Source of the DNA: Flavobacterium sp.
GTDB lineage: Bacteria; Bacteroidota; Bacteroidia; Flavobacteriales; Flavobacteriaceae
Direction of reading: 5' to 3'
Assembly (NCBI RefSeq): GCF_013822155.1
Contig: NZ_PNJW01000021.1
Location: 1-46,523, forward strand
DNA length: 46,523 nucleotides
The position numbers and the translations under genes are program-made. Below are positions 16,532 through 25,009 of the stretch, in pieces. A model generated the notes under the pieces. It ran no database searches, was not told the DNA's origin, and worked only from the letters and a program-made list of their open reading frames with translations. How positions within the stretch are numbered: the stretch's first letter is position 1; every line of letters starts with the position of its first letter.

Positions 16532-17227
16532 TTATGATGGTTCGTTTAAAAGGTCTAAGAAATCAGTTGCATTGGCTTCCATTTGATGAACCACTTTGTC
16601 TGTTTTTACTACTAAGTGATTATAACCCATAAATGAAATGATACCTACAACCAACCCGGCTACTGTAGTAGTCATGGCTGTGTAAATACCCTCAGCTAAA
16701 GCACCCACTTCAATTTGTCCTCCTCCGCTAGCCATTTTATGAAAAGCAAGAATCATACCAATTACAGTACCTAAAAACCCAATCATCGGCCCTGCTCCGG
16801 AAATGGTAGCTAACATACTGACATTTTTCTCCAATTTATAGATTTCTAATTTACCGGCATTTTCGATGGCTGTATTTATGTCTTCTAAAGGTTTTCCAAT
16901 TCGGGAAATTCCTTTTTCGGTTAGTCTGGCAACTGGTGAATTGGTTTGTGCACAAAGCATTTTGGCAGCATCAATTTTTCCATTCATAATATTCATTTTG
17001 ATATTATTCATGAAATTCACATCTATTTTTGAAGCAGCATTAATCGCCATCAAACGTTCAAAATAAAGGTATAAAGCAAAGAAAAATAACAATCCTAATG
17101 TTATCATAATCATTTGACCACCAATTCCACCACTTGAAACAAGTTCCCAGATGGATAATGTTTTTTCAATGGGTTGAGGATCTAAAACTGCATTTTGTGT
17201 TGTTGCTAAACTATCTATTGCTTGCAT
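16532..17227 (-). CDS. exbB: MotA/TolQ/ExbB proton channel family protein
   Basis: Integral inner-membrane protein forming the pentameric channel with ExbD. The 231 residues have a first helix at about 37-57 (MIMITLGLLFFFALYLYF), a cytoplasmic loop, and the conserved second and third helices with ISGAGPMIGFLGTVIGMI and GALAEGIYTAMTTTVAGLVVGI. An N-terminal extension of about 35 residues is usual for Bacteroidota. It starts 47 bp after nhaD. I found no clear promoter in that gap, so read-through from the gdh-nhaD unit is possible. Confidence 0.92.
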   Translation of the reverse strand: MQAIDSLATTQNAVLDPQPIEKTLSIWELVSSGGIGGQMIMITLGLLFFFALYLYFERLMAINAASKIDVNFMNNIKMNIMNGKIDAAKMLCAQTNSPVARLTEKGISRIGKPLEDINTAIENAGKLEIYKLEKNVSMLATISGAGPMIGFLGTVIGMILAFHKMASGGGQIEVGALAEGIYTAMTTTVAGLVVGIISFMGYNHLVVKTDKVVHQMEANATDFLDLLNEPS

Positions 17228-17274
17228 ATTATTTGATTTAAATTAAGTAACGCTAAAATACTGTTTTAAATTGT

Positions 17275-18648
17275 TTAACGAACAAAATGCTCAATAAACA
17301 AAAATGCTATTGCTCCGGCAATAAAACCGGCAAAAGCCAACCAAGTTATCTTTTTAAGATACCAAATGAAATCGATTTTTTCCATTCCCATAGCAGCAAC
17401 ACCGGCTGCTGAGCCAATAATTAACATACTTCCACCTGTTCCGGCTGAATAAGCAATAAAATGCCAAGCTGAATGATCAATTTCATAAGTATACATTCCC
17501 ATAGAGGCAGCTACTAACGGAACATTGTCAATCACAGCTGATAAGACTCCTAATAATATTATAACAACATCCATATTTGGAATGGCATTACTAATACTTT
17601 CTGCGGCATAGCGTAAAGTTCCAACCTCCTGACCCTGAATAGTTCCGAATACTAATGATTCTAGTGCTGCAACAGCCATTAATATCCCTAAAAAGAATAA
17701 AATACTTGATATTTCAATTCTTGATAATGCTTTTTGAGCAGAATATAAATGTTTTTTGCTTTTATCAAAATGATCTTCGGGATGAATATATTCTGAAACT
17801 AACCATACAATAGCTAAACTAAACATCATACCTACATAAGGAGGTAAATGGGTTAGCGTTTTAAAAATGGGCACAAAAACAATGGCACCTAAACCCACCC
17901 AAAGCATAGTTTTACTACTTAATAGTTTCTGTTCCTCTTCATTGTTTTTTATTTCTATTTGAATGTCTCCTTTAAAAATTTTCATTCGAGAGGCTAATGC
18001 AAAAGGAACTACAAAACAAATAACTGCTGGAACAATTATATACTCAGATAAACCTACAGCTGTTACTTTTTTGGCGATCCATAACATGGTTGTTGTAACA
18101 TCCCCGATTGGTGACCATGCACCTCCGGCATTTGCAGCAATAATAATCAAGGAAACATACCAAATGCGTTCTTCTCTATTTTGAATTAATTTACGCAATA
18201 AAGATATTAATACTATTGTAGCAGTTAAATTATCAATTACAGAGGAAAGTAAGAATCCAATGATTCCTGTAATCCATAAAAGTTTAATTTTACTTGTGGT
18301 TTTTACCATCCCTTTTAACACGTCAAAACCACGATGTAAATCAATTAATTCTACAATAGTCATTGCTCCGATAAGAAATACTAAAATTTCAGCGGTTTTA
18401 CCGAGATGATGCAAAAGCAAACTTTCAAAACCGTGTTCCTGTTGATGAATTTCACCGGAAGCGATATTAAAAACGGAGCCATAACCGTCAATTACGGTAA
18501 ACCAACCCTGGTGAAATCCAATGGCCAAAAAAGCCCACATAACGGAGGCCATTAAAAGAGCGGGAACAGTTTTGTCTAATTTTAAAGGATGTTCTAGTGT
18601 TATCGATAAGTAACCAACAACAAATAATAGGATGATAAAAAGTGCCAT
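17275..18648 (-). CDS. nhaD: Na+/H+ antiporter NhaD
   Basis: Polytopic inner-membrane antiporter of the ion-transporter superfamily that expels sodium (and lithium) in exchange for protons. The 457 residues show about 11-13 hydrophobic segments and typical motifs: the intramembrane SSVIDNLTATIVLISLL, ANAGGAWSPIGDVTTTMLW, and VLSAVIDNVPLVAASMGMY with GTGGSMLIIGSAAGVAAMG near the end. It begins 10 bp after the glutamate dehydrogenase gene on the same strand, so the two are likely an operon. That suggests a link between ammonium/glutamate metabolism and sodium or pH homeostasis, though the pairing could be incidental. Confidence 0.93.
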   Translation of the reverse strand: MALFIILLFVVGYLSITLEHPLKLDKTVPALLMASVMWAFLAIGFHQGWFTVIDGYGSVFNIASGEIHQQEHGFESLLLHHLGKTAEILVFLIGAMTIVELIDLHRGFDVLKGMVKTTSKIKLLWITGIIGFLLSSVIDNLTATIVLISLLRKLIQNREERIWYVSLIIIAANAGGAWSPIGDVTTTMLWIAKKVTAVGLSEYIIVPAVICFVVPFALASRMKIFKGDIQIEIKNNEEEQKLLSSKTMLWVGLGAIVFVPIFKTLTHLPPYVGMMFSLAIVWLVSEYIHPEDHFDKSKKHLYSAQKALSRIEISSILFFLGILMAVAALESLVFGTIQGQEVGTLRYAAESISNAIPNMDVVIILLGVLSAVIDNVPLVAASMGMYTYEIDHSAWHFIAYSAGTGGSMLIIGSAAGVAAMGMEKIDFIWYLKKITWLAFAGFIAGAIAFLFIEHFVR

Positions 18649-18658
18649 CGAATGTAGA

Positions 18659-19885
18659 TTAAGTTAATTGTTTTAGTGCAATTTCAAAAGCAGTTGCACT
18701 TATGTTTGTTTTTGAATTATTAAGGGAGTGAGCTTTTTCAATAGCTCTTTTAATCGTTTCTGAGGTGTCAAAAAAGATAGCTTCATCTGTCATTTGAACT
18801 TTTTTCTCCATGAAATAAGCAAATACGCGAGCCATTCCACAATTGGCTATAAAATCAGGAATTAAACTAACTTTCGCATCTGTTTCTTCCATGATAGAAC
18901 CAAAGAAAATTTCTTTATCTGCAAAAGGAACATTGGCACCACTCGAAATAACCTCTAAACCGGAGGCAATCATTTGGTCGACTTGGCCTTTTTGCACCAA
19001 TCTTGAGGCTGCGCAGGGTGCAAAAATTTCAGCACCAATGGTCCAAATTTTTTGATTAATTTCTTCAAAGGGAATCATGTTTGGAGCGACCAATTTATTA
19101 CCATCTTTGTTTAAAAACAATCGTTTTATTTCTTCAAAAGTGAAACCGTCTTCATTTATAATTCCACCTTCACGGTCAATAATTCCAACTACTTTTGCTC
19201 CCATATCAGCCAAATAAAAGGCGGCGGCGGAACCTACATTGCCGAATCCTTGAACTGCAGCTTTTTTCCCAACAACACTTCCGCCGTAAATATCATAATA
19301 ATGACGAACTGCTTCGGCAACACCAAATCCGGTAATCATATCAGCAACAGTATATTTCCTGTTAACGTCCGGAGAAAATTTAGGATTTTCAATCACTTTA
19401 ATTACACCTTGGCGTAATTGACCTATGCGGTTGATTTTATCAGCTTCTGTTGGTTTGAAATGGCCATTGAAAACTCCTTCTTGCGGATGCCAAACACCAC
19501 ATTCTTCTGTAATTGGAATAACTTCGTGAATTTCATCAACATTCAAATCACCACCGGTTCCATAATAACTTTTCAAAAGCGGAGAGACTGCTTTATACCA
19601 GCGTTGCAAAACGCCTTTCTTTCTTGGGTCATTAGGGTCAAAATTAATGCCTGATTTTGCTCCACCAATAGCCGGACCTGATACTGAAAATTTTACTTCC
19701 ATGGTTTTAGCCAAGGAAAGTACTTCATTCATATCTAATCCTTTTCGCATTCTGGTTCCACCACCGGCGGCACCACCTCGAAGAGAATTAATTACTGTCC
19801 ATCCTTCAGCTTCTGTTTCAGCATCTTTCCAATTAAATATTATTTCAGGTTCTTTATTTTCAAATTTTTTGAGTAATTCTTTCAT
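18659..19885 (-). CDS. Glu/Leu/Phe/Val dehydrogenase family protein, probably glutamate dehydrogenase
   Basis: NAD(P)-dependent oxidative deaminase, 408 residues. The N-terminal substrate domain has SLRGGAAGGGTRMR and GPAIGGAKSGINFDPND with the catalytic-site Lys. The Rossmann domain has AAVQGFGNVGSAAAFYL near 210-226 and the later GAEIFAPCAASR and SGANVPFAD motifs. The usual glutamate-family dimer/hexamer features are present, but substrate choice among Glu, Leu, Phe and Val cannot be fixed by eye. It has a -7 box 28 nt upstream and leads into nhaD. Confidence 0.85.
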   Translation of the reverse strand: MKELLKKFENKEPEIIFNWKDAETEAEGWTVINSLRGGAAGGGTRMRKGLDMNEVLSLAKTMEVKFSVSGPAIGGAKSGINFDPNDPRKKGVLQRWYKAVSPLLKSYYGTGGDLNVDEIHEVIPITEECGVWHPQEGVFNGHFKPTEADKINRIGQLRQGVIKVIENPKFSPDVNRKYTVADMITGFGVAEAVRHYYDIYGGSVVGKKAAVQGFGNVGSAAAFYLADMGAKVVGIIDREGGIINEDGFTFEEIKRLFLNKDGNKLVAPNMIPFEEINQKIWTIGAEIFAPCAASRLVQKGQVDQMIASGLEVISSGANVPFADKEIFFGSIMEETDAKVSLIPDFIANCGMARVFAYFMEKKVQMTDEAIFFDTSETIKRAIEKAHSLNNSKTNISATAFEIALKQLT

Positions 19886-19913
19886 TCGGTTTAGTCTGTT
19901 TGTTTTTGCATTG

Positions 19914-19921
19914 CAAATTTA
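19914..19921 (-). promoter_or_regulatory. Candidate -7 promoter box of the glutamate dehydrogenase-nhaD unit
   Basis: The minus strand reads TAAATTTG, matching TAnnTTTG, about 28 nt before the start codon. No -33 TTG lies at the consensus distance. Confidence 0.45.
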
Positions 19922-20061
19922 ATTTTTAATATCAATTAATGATTTTTTTTACTAAAGTTTTTAGGCAAAAAGTTTAATAATTAGGCCTTTTTCTATTTAA
20001 AATAAAAAAGCCAATTGATTTAATGAGAATTTACTATCTATTTATTTTGGAATTGTGTTGA

Positions 20062-21321
20062 TTACCGTTTTTTTATTTTATGATTTTTATAACCCAACCC
20101 TTCTAAATAACCGGGATTTTCGAAATTACCTTTATTAAAAAGACAATTTTCTAAGTATTGATTTAATGCCTTTTGAACCAATTCGGGATTTGGGCGATTT
20201 TTTCTAATGTTTTCAAATGAACTTCTGTCACTTTTTGCAAAATCAATTAGTAAATTGAAATTTTCCGGTTGATCAAAATTCATAATTCCTCGGGGATTGT
20301 TCATTTTTTTGTATGGCCAAAAACACCAATTTATTTTATTTTTATCCAAAAGTATTCGAAAATCCCGTATCCATTCTTCCGTGTTTTCTCCTGTTTCGCC
20401 TATATAAATAGGGACGTCATGTTTTTCACTAAAATCGACATAAAATTGGACAGATTCTTGATTTACATCAAACCAATATTTGTGAAATTCATAAACTACA
20501 TTGTTGTCCAAAATTTCTTCAAAAACACCAAAATCACCACCCCAAACAGAACCGCTTAAAAATAGGGTGTGTTTTTTATCTATTTTTCGAATATCAGCCA
20601 CCAATCTTTTGTAAAGCAAATGTAAGCGAAGATTATAATCTTTAATTTCATCTTTAAAATAGTGTGCTAATGGTTCATTAATTAGATCATAACCAATAAC
20701 TATAGGGTCATTTTTGTATTTTTTCGCAATGTCAACCCAAATATCACTCAATAAATCCTGAGATTTTTTACTAAAAAACAAATAAGGATATCCATAACTA
20801 TCATCAATATTGTCACCCGTTTGACCTCCCGGAGCACAATGCATGTCTAACAATACATATAAATTTTCTTGTCTACACCACTCAATAACTTTGTCTAAAT
20901 AAATAAATCCGGCATTTCGTTTACCCATGTATAAATCTTGTGTAAACATTTTGTAATGAAAGGGAATACGAAGGTGATTGCATCCAATTTGTTTTAAATA
21001 TTTGATGTCGTCATGGGTAATATAATTGTTAAGGTATTTGTCCCAAAATACTTCTAGACTGTCAGGACCTATCATTTCGTAAAGAAATTCATCAATTTTT
21101 CTAGGTGAATTTACTTTCTCAAATTTGAACATGTACCCTTCCGGAACCAACCAATTCCCCAAATTTGTACCGTTTAACAGGATTGGGCTTCCCGACGGAT
21201 CAATCAATTGCTTCCCTTTAGTTTTTAATACTGGAGTATTTTCTGAAAAATCATTTTTGTTTTGACTATAAATCATCAAAGGGCAAAGAAGAAGTAAAGC
21301 GGTAAAGAGAGTTTTTTTCAT
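20062..21321 (-). CDS. Glycoside hydrolase family 5 (cellulase-fold) secreted enzyme
   Basis: Retaining beta-glycosidase with a TIM barrel, exported by a signal peptide (MKKTLFTALLLLCPLMIYSQ). In its 419 residues the GH5 landmarks are NGTNLGNWLVPEG near 50-62, the strand with CNHLRIPFHY, the acid/base Glu216 in YDLINEPLAH, and the nucleophile Glu309 in IYIGETGE. There is no C-terminal T9SS domain or carbohydrate-binding module, so it is probably periplasmic. The substrate is not decided by sequence; beta-glucans are typical. It stands alone next to anmK, with no polysaccharide-utilisation genes beside it. Confidence 0.87.
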   Translation of the reverse strand: MKKTLFTALLLLCPLMIYSQNKNDFSENTPVLKTKGKQLIDPSGSPILLNGTNLGNWLVPEGYMFKFEKVNSPRKIDEFLYEMIGPDSLEVFWDKYLNNYITHDDIKYLKQIGCNHLRIPFHYKMFTQDLYMGKRNAGFIYLDKVIEWCRQENLYVLLDMHCAPGGQTGDNIDDSYGYPYLFFSKKSQDLLSDIWVDIAKKYKNDPIVIGYDLINEPLAHYFKDEIKDYNLRLHLLYKRLVADIRKIDKKHTLFLSGSVWGGDFGVFEEILDNNVVYEFHKYWFDVNQESVQFYVDFSEKHDVPIYIGETGENTEEWIRDFRILLDKNKINWCFWPYKKMNNPRGIMNFDQPENFNLLIDFAKSDRSSFENIRKNRPNPELVQKALNQYLENCLFNKGNFENPGYLEGLGYKNHKIKKR

Positions 21322-21442
21322 TGTGATATTGAATTTATCCCGCTAAATTATTTTTTTTGAAATGCAACAGAAAGGATTTTGGTCTCATTTTATCCGAAAG
21401 TGTATAAAAAGTGTACTGTTTTTAAAATAAAATCAGATTTGA

Positions 21443-22507
21443 TTAATTAAAAATATTTCCGGAACAATGATTGTGTTTTGCTCCCGTCACACTACTCAAA
21501 ACGTTAATTTCATTGCGTAATTTCAATACTCCAAGTAATCCAAAAATCAAAGCTTCTTTGTATTCTAAAGTTTTGGAATCAGGAATAATTAATTGCATTT
21601 TTGGTAAATATTTTTGCATTTTTTCAACAAGAAAGTCATTATATGCACCGCCGCCGGTTATCAATAATTTACCCTCTTTTTTTGGGAGTGAAAAATCGGT
21701 TTGAATGGCAATGTGCTCTATGAACGTATTCATTTTGTCTTCAATTGAAACAGTATAGTTTTCTATTAATGGCAAGATAATTTTTTTGACAAATTCAAAC
21801 CCTAATGATTTCGGATAAGGTTTTTGATAATAATCCAAACTATTTAATTCATTTAATAAATCTAGATTTACTTTTCCTGAACTTGCAATTTTTCCTTTGT
21901 CGTCATATTCCAAACCTAATTGATTGGCATAATAATTCAAAACGGTATTTACCGGCGAAATATCAAATGCTATTCGTTGCCCTTTTTCTTCAAACGAAAC
22001 ATTTGAAAAACCTCCTAAATTCAAGCAAAAATCATATTTAGAGAACAACAATCTGTCACCAATAGGTACTAAAGGAGCTCCTTGACCACCTAATTCCACA
22101 TCTTGGACTCGGAAATCACAGACAACTGTTTCCTCAACAATTTCAGCTATTTTGGGTAAATTTCCAATTTGAAGAGTCAATCCTTTTTGAGGTTGGTGTA
22201 AAATGGTATGACCATGACTGCAAACAGCATCAATCAAATGTAATTTATGTTTGTCAATAAATTTTTTGATTGTATTTCCTAAATAATCCGTGTAATCTTC
22301 ATTTAGTGAAATCAATTCATTTTCAGAAAAATCAACTGCATTTTTAAGTTTGTTTAGCCATTCTTGAGTGTACGGAATGGTTTCTGTTTCTGTAATTTTG
22401 TAGTTCCAAAGATTGTTTTTTACAGTAAAATGAACGTGAGCCAAATCGATACCATCCAATGATGTTCCGCTCATGACTCCAATGACTTGATAGGATTCTT
22501 TAAACAT
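21443..22507 (-). CDS. anmK: Anhydro-N-acetylmuramic acid kinase
   Basis: Cytosolic ASKHA-fold kinase of cell-wall recycling that converts 1,6-anhydro-MurNAc plus ATP to MurNAc-6-phosphate. The 354 residues include the ATP-phosphate motif VMSGTSLDGIDLAHV (11-25), CSHGHTILHQP, VCDFRVQDVELGGQGAPLVPIGD, NLGGFSNVSF, and the C-terminal LLITGGGAYNDFLVEKM and KEALIFGLLGVL. No MurQ etherase gene is nearby. Divergent from the acyl-CoA dehydrogenase across 92 bp. Confidence 0.94.
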   Translation of the reverse strand: MFKESYQVIGVMSGTSLDGIDLAHVHFTVKNNLWNYKITETETIPYTQEWLNKLKNAVDFSENELISLNEDYTDYLGNTIKKFIDKHKLHLIDAVCSHGHTILHQPQKGLTLQIGNLPKIAEIVEETVVCDFRVQDVELGGQGAPLVPIGDRLLFSKYDFCLNLGGFSNVSFEEKGQRIAFDISPVNTVLNYYANQLGLEYDDKGKIASSGKVNLDLLNELNSLDYYQKPYPKSLGFEFVKKIILPLIENYTVSIEDKMNTFIEHIAIQTDFSLPKKEGKLLITGGGAYNDFLVEKMQKYLPKMQLIIPDSKTLEYKEALIFGLLGVLKLRNEINVLSSVTGAKHNHCSGNIFN

Positions 22508-22527
22508 GGTCTAAAATTACGAAAACG

Positions 22528-22559
22528 TTTGAAATTATGACTTTAATATTATACTTTTG
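22528..22559 (+). promoter_or_regulatory. Promoter of the acyl-CoA dehydrogenase gene
   Basis: TTTG (22528-22531), a 20-nt spacer and TACTTTTG (22552-22559) fit the Bacteroidota consensus in both boxes and spacing. The start codon is about 40 nt downstream. Confidence 0.75.
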
Positions 22560-22599
22560 CCTTCAAATTTAAGAAACAAACAAACAATATTTTATAGTT

Positions 22600-23739
22600 A
22601 TGGATTTTAATCTTACCGAAGAGCATTTAATGATTCAGCAAGCTGCACGTGATTTTGCTCAACAAGAATTATTACCGGGTGTCATTGAAAGAGATGAACA
22701 TTCAAAATTCCCAACAGAGCAAGTGAAAATGATGGCTGAATTAGGTTTTATGGGAATGATGGTTGATCCAAAATATGGTGGAGCAGGCCTTGACAGTATT
22801 TCCTACGTTTTGGCGATGACAGAAATTGCAAAAGTGGATGCTTCTGCCGCCGTTATTATGTCGGTTAATAACTCGTTAGTTTGTGCCGGAATGGAAAAAT
22901 ATTGCAGCGAAGAACAAAAAATGAAATATTTGGTTCCGTTAGCAAAAGGGGAAGTAATTGGAGCTTTTTGTTTATCAGAACCGGAAGCGGGAAGTGATGC
23001 CACATCTCAAAAAACTACGGCTATCGACAAGGGAGATTATTATTTATTAAACGGAACAAAAAACTGGATAACCAATGGCGGAACAGCTTCAACATATTTA
23101 GTAATTGCCCAAACCGATGTAGAAAAAGGGCATAAAGGAATCAATGCTTTTATAGTTGAAAAAGGGTGGGCAGGATTTGAAATCGGACCGAAAGAAAAGA
23201 AAATGGGAATCCGCGGAAGCGACACCCATTCGTTGATGTTTACTGACGTGAAAGTTCCTAAAGAAAACAGAATTGGTGTTGATGGATTTGGGTTCAGTTT
23301 TGCAATGAATGTATTAAATGGTGGAAGAATAGGAATTGCATCGCAAGCTTTAGGAATTGCAACCGGAGCGTATGAATTAGCTTTAAAATATTCGCATGAA
23401 AGAAAAGCATTTGGAAAAGAAATTTTCAAGCACCAAGCCATCGCATTTAAATTGGCAGATATGTATGTGAAAATCACAGCAGCAAAATTATTAATTATGA
23501 AAGCAGCCTGTGAAAAAGATGAAGGAAAAGATATTGCACATTCCGGTGCAATGGCAAAATTATATGCTTCTGAAATTGCTTTAGAAGTGGCCAATGAAGC
23601 CGTTCAAATTCACGGCGGAAACGGATATGTGGCAGAATACCATGTAGAACGTATGATGCGTGATTCAAAAATTACACAAATTTACGAAGGAACATCTGAA
23701 ATTCAACGCATTGTAATTTCAAGAGGATTGGTTTCATAA
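22600..23739 (+). CDS. Acyl-CoA dehydrogenase
   Basis: FAD enzyme of beta-oxidation or branched-chain catabolism that desaturates acyl-CoA and hands electrons to ETF. The 379 residues match short-chain members: ACAD motif CLSEPEAGSDA near 126-136, the FAD-contacting NWITNG, the ERKAFGKEIFKHQAI stretch, and the C-terminal IYEGTSEIQRIVISR with catalytic Glu363. The best guess is a butyryl- or short-chain-specific enzyme, but chain length cannot be read reliably. Monocistronic, with a clear promoter and a long perfect terminator. Confidence 0.92.
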   Translation: MDFNLTEEHLMIQQAARDFAQQELLPGVIERDEHSKFPTEQVKMMAELGFMGMMVDPKYGGAGLDSISYVLAMTEIAKVDASAAVIMSVNNSLVCAGMEKYCSEEQKMKYLVPLAKGEVIGAFCLSEPEAGSDATSQKTTAIDKGDYYLLNGTKNWITNGGTASTYLVIAQTDVEKGHKGINAFIVEKGWAGFEIGPKEKKMGIRGSDTHSLMFTDVKVPKENRIGVDGFGFSFAMNVLNGGRIGIASQALGIATGAYELALKYSHERKAFGKEIFKHQAIAFKLADMYVKITAAKLLIMKAACEKDEGKDIAHSGAMAKLYASEIALEVANEAVQIHGGNGYVAEYHVERMMRDSKITQIYEGTSEIQRIVISRGLVS

Positions 23740-23761
23740 GCAAATTTAAATTTTATAAATT

Positions 23762-23795
23762 AAACCCTTTGAGAAATTTCTCAAAGGGTTTTTTT
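23762..23795 (+). terminator. Intrinsic terminator after the acyl-CoA dehydrogenase gene
   Basis: A perfect 15-bp inverted repeat (23762-23776 with 23777-23791; AAACCCTTTGAGAAA and its complement) runs into a T7 tract ending at 23795. Confidence 0.85.
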
Positions 23796-23797
23796 GT

Positions 23798-23805
23798 TAT
23801 TTTTG
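23798..23805 (+). promoter_or_regulatory. Candidate -7 promoter box of the DinB/NRDE/ATP-grasp/LysE set
   Basis: TATTTTTG matches TAnnTTTG directly after the preceding terminator, 17 nt before the first start codon. The only upstream TTTG is 26 nt away, so the -33 box is not convincing. Confidence 0.4.
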
Positions 23806-23822
23806 AGAAAAATTGAAAGTGT

Positions 23823-24311
23823 ATGCTGTTATTTCCTATTCGAAAAGCAATGAATGAATTGAACGATTTACTAAATCAACTTACAAAGGATGATTATGTT
23901 TATCCTTGTTCGTTCTTGAGTAATGCGTCAATTGGCCAACATACACGACACATTATTGAAATGTTTCAATGCTTAAATGTTCAGTATTCTGAGGGTGTTA
24001 TTAATTACGATTCCCGAAAAAGAGATCGGTCCATTGAAACAGATATAAATACGGCAAAAGCAGCCATTGAAAATTGTTTGAATGAATTGGAAAAACCAAA
24101 TAAATACATTCGGTTGGTTCAAATGATAGAAGGGTATGAAATTACTACCGAAAGCAATTACTACCGAGAATTGCTTTATAATTTAGAGCATTGTATTCAT
24201 CATCAGGCATTAATAAAGGTAGCTGTTTTGCAAAATAATTCTATTGTTATTACTGAGAGTTTCGGAGTAGCTCCTTCTACAATTGAATACAGAAAACAAT
24301 GTGCACAGTAA
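23823..24311 (+). CDS. DinB-like four-helix metal-binding protein
   Basis: Small protein of 162 residues with the DinB/YfiT-like four-helix layout. Candidate metal ligands are His40 and/or His43 in IGQHTRHIIEM and the cluster His123/126/127 in LEHCIHHQAL, the usual placement for this superfamily, which includes bacillithiol and mycothiol S-transferases. It overlaps the NRDE gene by 13 bases, so the two are translationally coupled. The substrate is unknown; a thiol-transferase or hydrolase role is only inferred from the superfamily. Confidence 0.75.
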   Translation: MLLFPIRKAMNELNDLLNQLTKDDYVYPCSFLSNASIGQHTRHIIEMFQCLNVQYSEGVINYDSRKRDRSIETDINTAKAAIENCLNELEKPNKYIRLVQMIEGYEITTESNYYRELLYNLEHCIHHQALIKVAVLQNNSIVITESFGVAPSTIEYRKQCAQ

Positions 24312-25009
24312 GTTTTGTTGTGTCGAATGACCAAGTTATCATTACTTCCAATCGTGATGAGAGTGTGATTAGACCCTGTGCAATTGAACCCAAATTATAT
24401 TCTATTAATGGCAAGAATGTTGTTTTTCCCAAAGACCCAAAAGCAGGAGGGACTTGGTTTGCAATTACCGAAAGCGGAACTGCTTTGGTGTTGTTAAATG
24501 GAGCTGCAGAAAAACATCAAATTAAAAAAAAGTATCGGAAAAGCAGGGGTTTAATTCTTTTAGATGTCATCAGTTCTGAGGTTCCTATTGAAGAGTGGAA
24601 TTCCATCGATTTAAAGAATATTGAGCCGTTTACATTGGTGCTTTTCTTAAACTTCGAATTATATCAATTGCGATGGAATGAAGTAGAAAAAGAGATGATA
24701 CAATTAGATGCAACAACTCATCATATTTGGTCTTCGTCAACATTATATTCAAATGAGATTCGTTCCAAAAGAGCTCAATGGTTTTCAGAATTTTTGAATA
24801 AAAAACAGCAAGTAGATGGTTCAGAATTGTTTCATTTTCATCGATATACTGAAGAAAAAAATCAAGATTTCGGTTTGGTAATTAATCGTGATGAAGCATT
24901 GAAAACGTTGAGTATCACACAAACAATTATTACTAAAAAAGAAGTTGTGCTTTCACATGTTGATTTAAGGAGTCAAAAACATTTTGTTAATTCATATACG
25001 ACTCGTTAA
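24299..25009 (+). CDS. NRDE/TANGO2 family protein (Ntn-hydrolase-like)
   Basis: A 236-residue protein with the family signature: Met-Cys at the N-terminus, which would expose Cys2 as an Ntn-type nucleophile; N18-R19-D20-E21; then DPKAGGTWFAITESGTALVLLNG near 52-74. The eukaryotic homologue TANGO2 affects haem and lipid handling, but no biochemical activity is firmly settled for bacterial members. It overlaps the DinB-like gene upstream and the ATP-grasp frame downstream, placing it in a tight four-gene set. Confidence 0.85.
   Translation: MCTVSFVVSNDQVIITSNRDESVIRPCAIEPKLYSINGKNVVFPKDPKAGGTWFAITESGTALVLLNGAAEKHQIKKKYRKSRGLILLDVISSEVPIEEWNSIDLKNIEPFTLVLFLNFELYQLRWNEVEKEMIQLDATTHHIWSSSTLYSNEIRSKRAQWFSEFLNKKQQVDGSELFHFHRYTEEKNQDFGLVINRDEALKTLSITQTIITKKEVVLSHVDLRSQKHFVNSYTTR

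Noticed and set aside
23040..23594. Long minus-strand open frame opposite the acyl-CoA dehydrogenase gene (184 codons)
   Set aside because: The plus-strand protein is a clear full-length family member. The antisense translation has no recognisable motif and is rich in Pro, Ile, Phe and Ala, as expected of the complement of a conserved gene.
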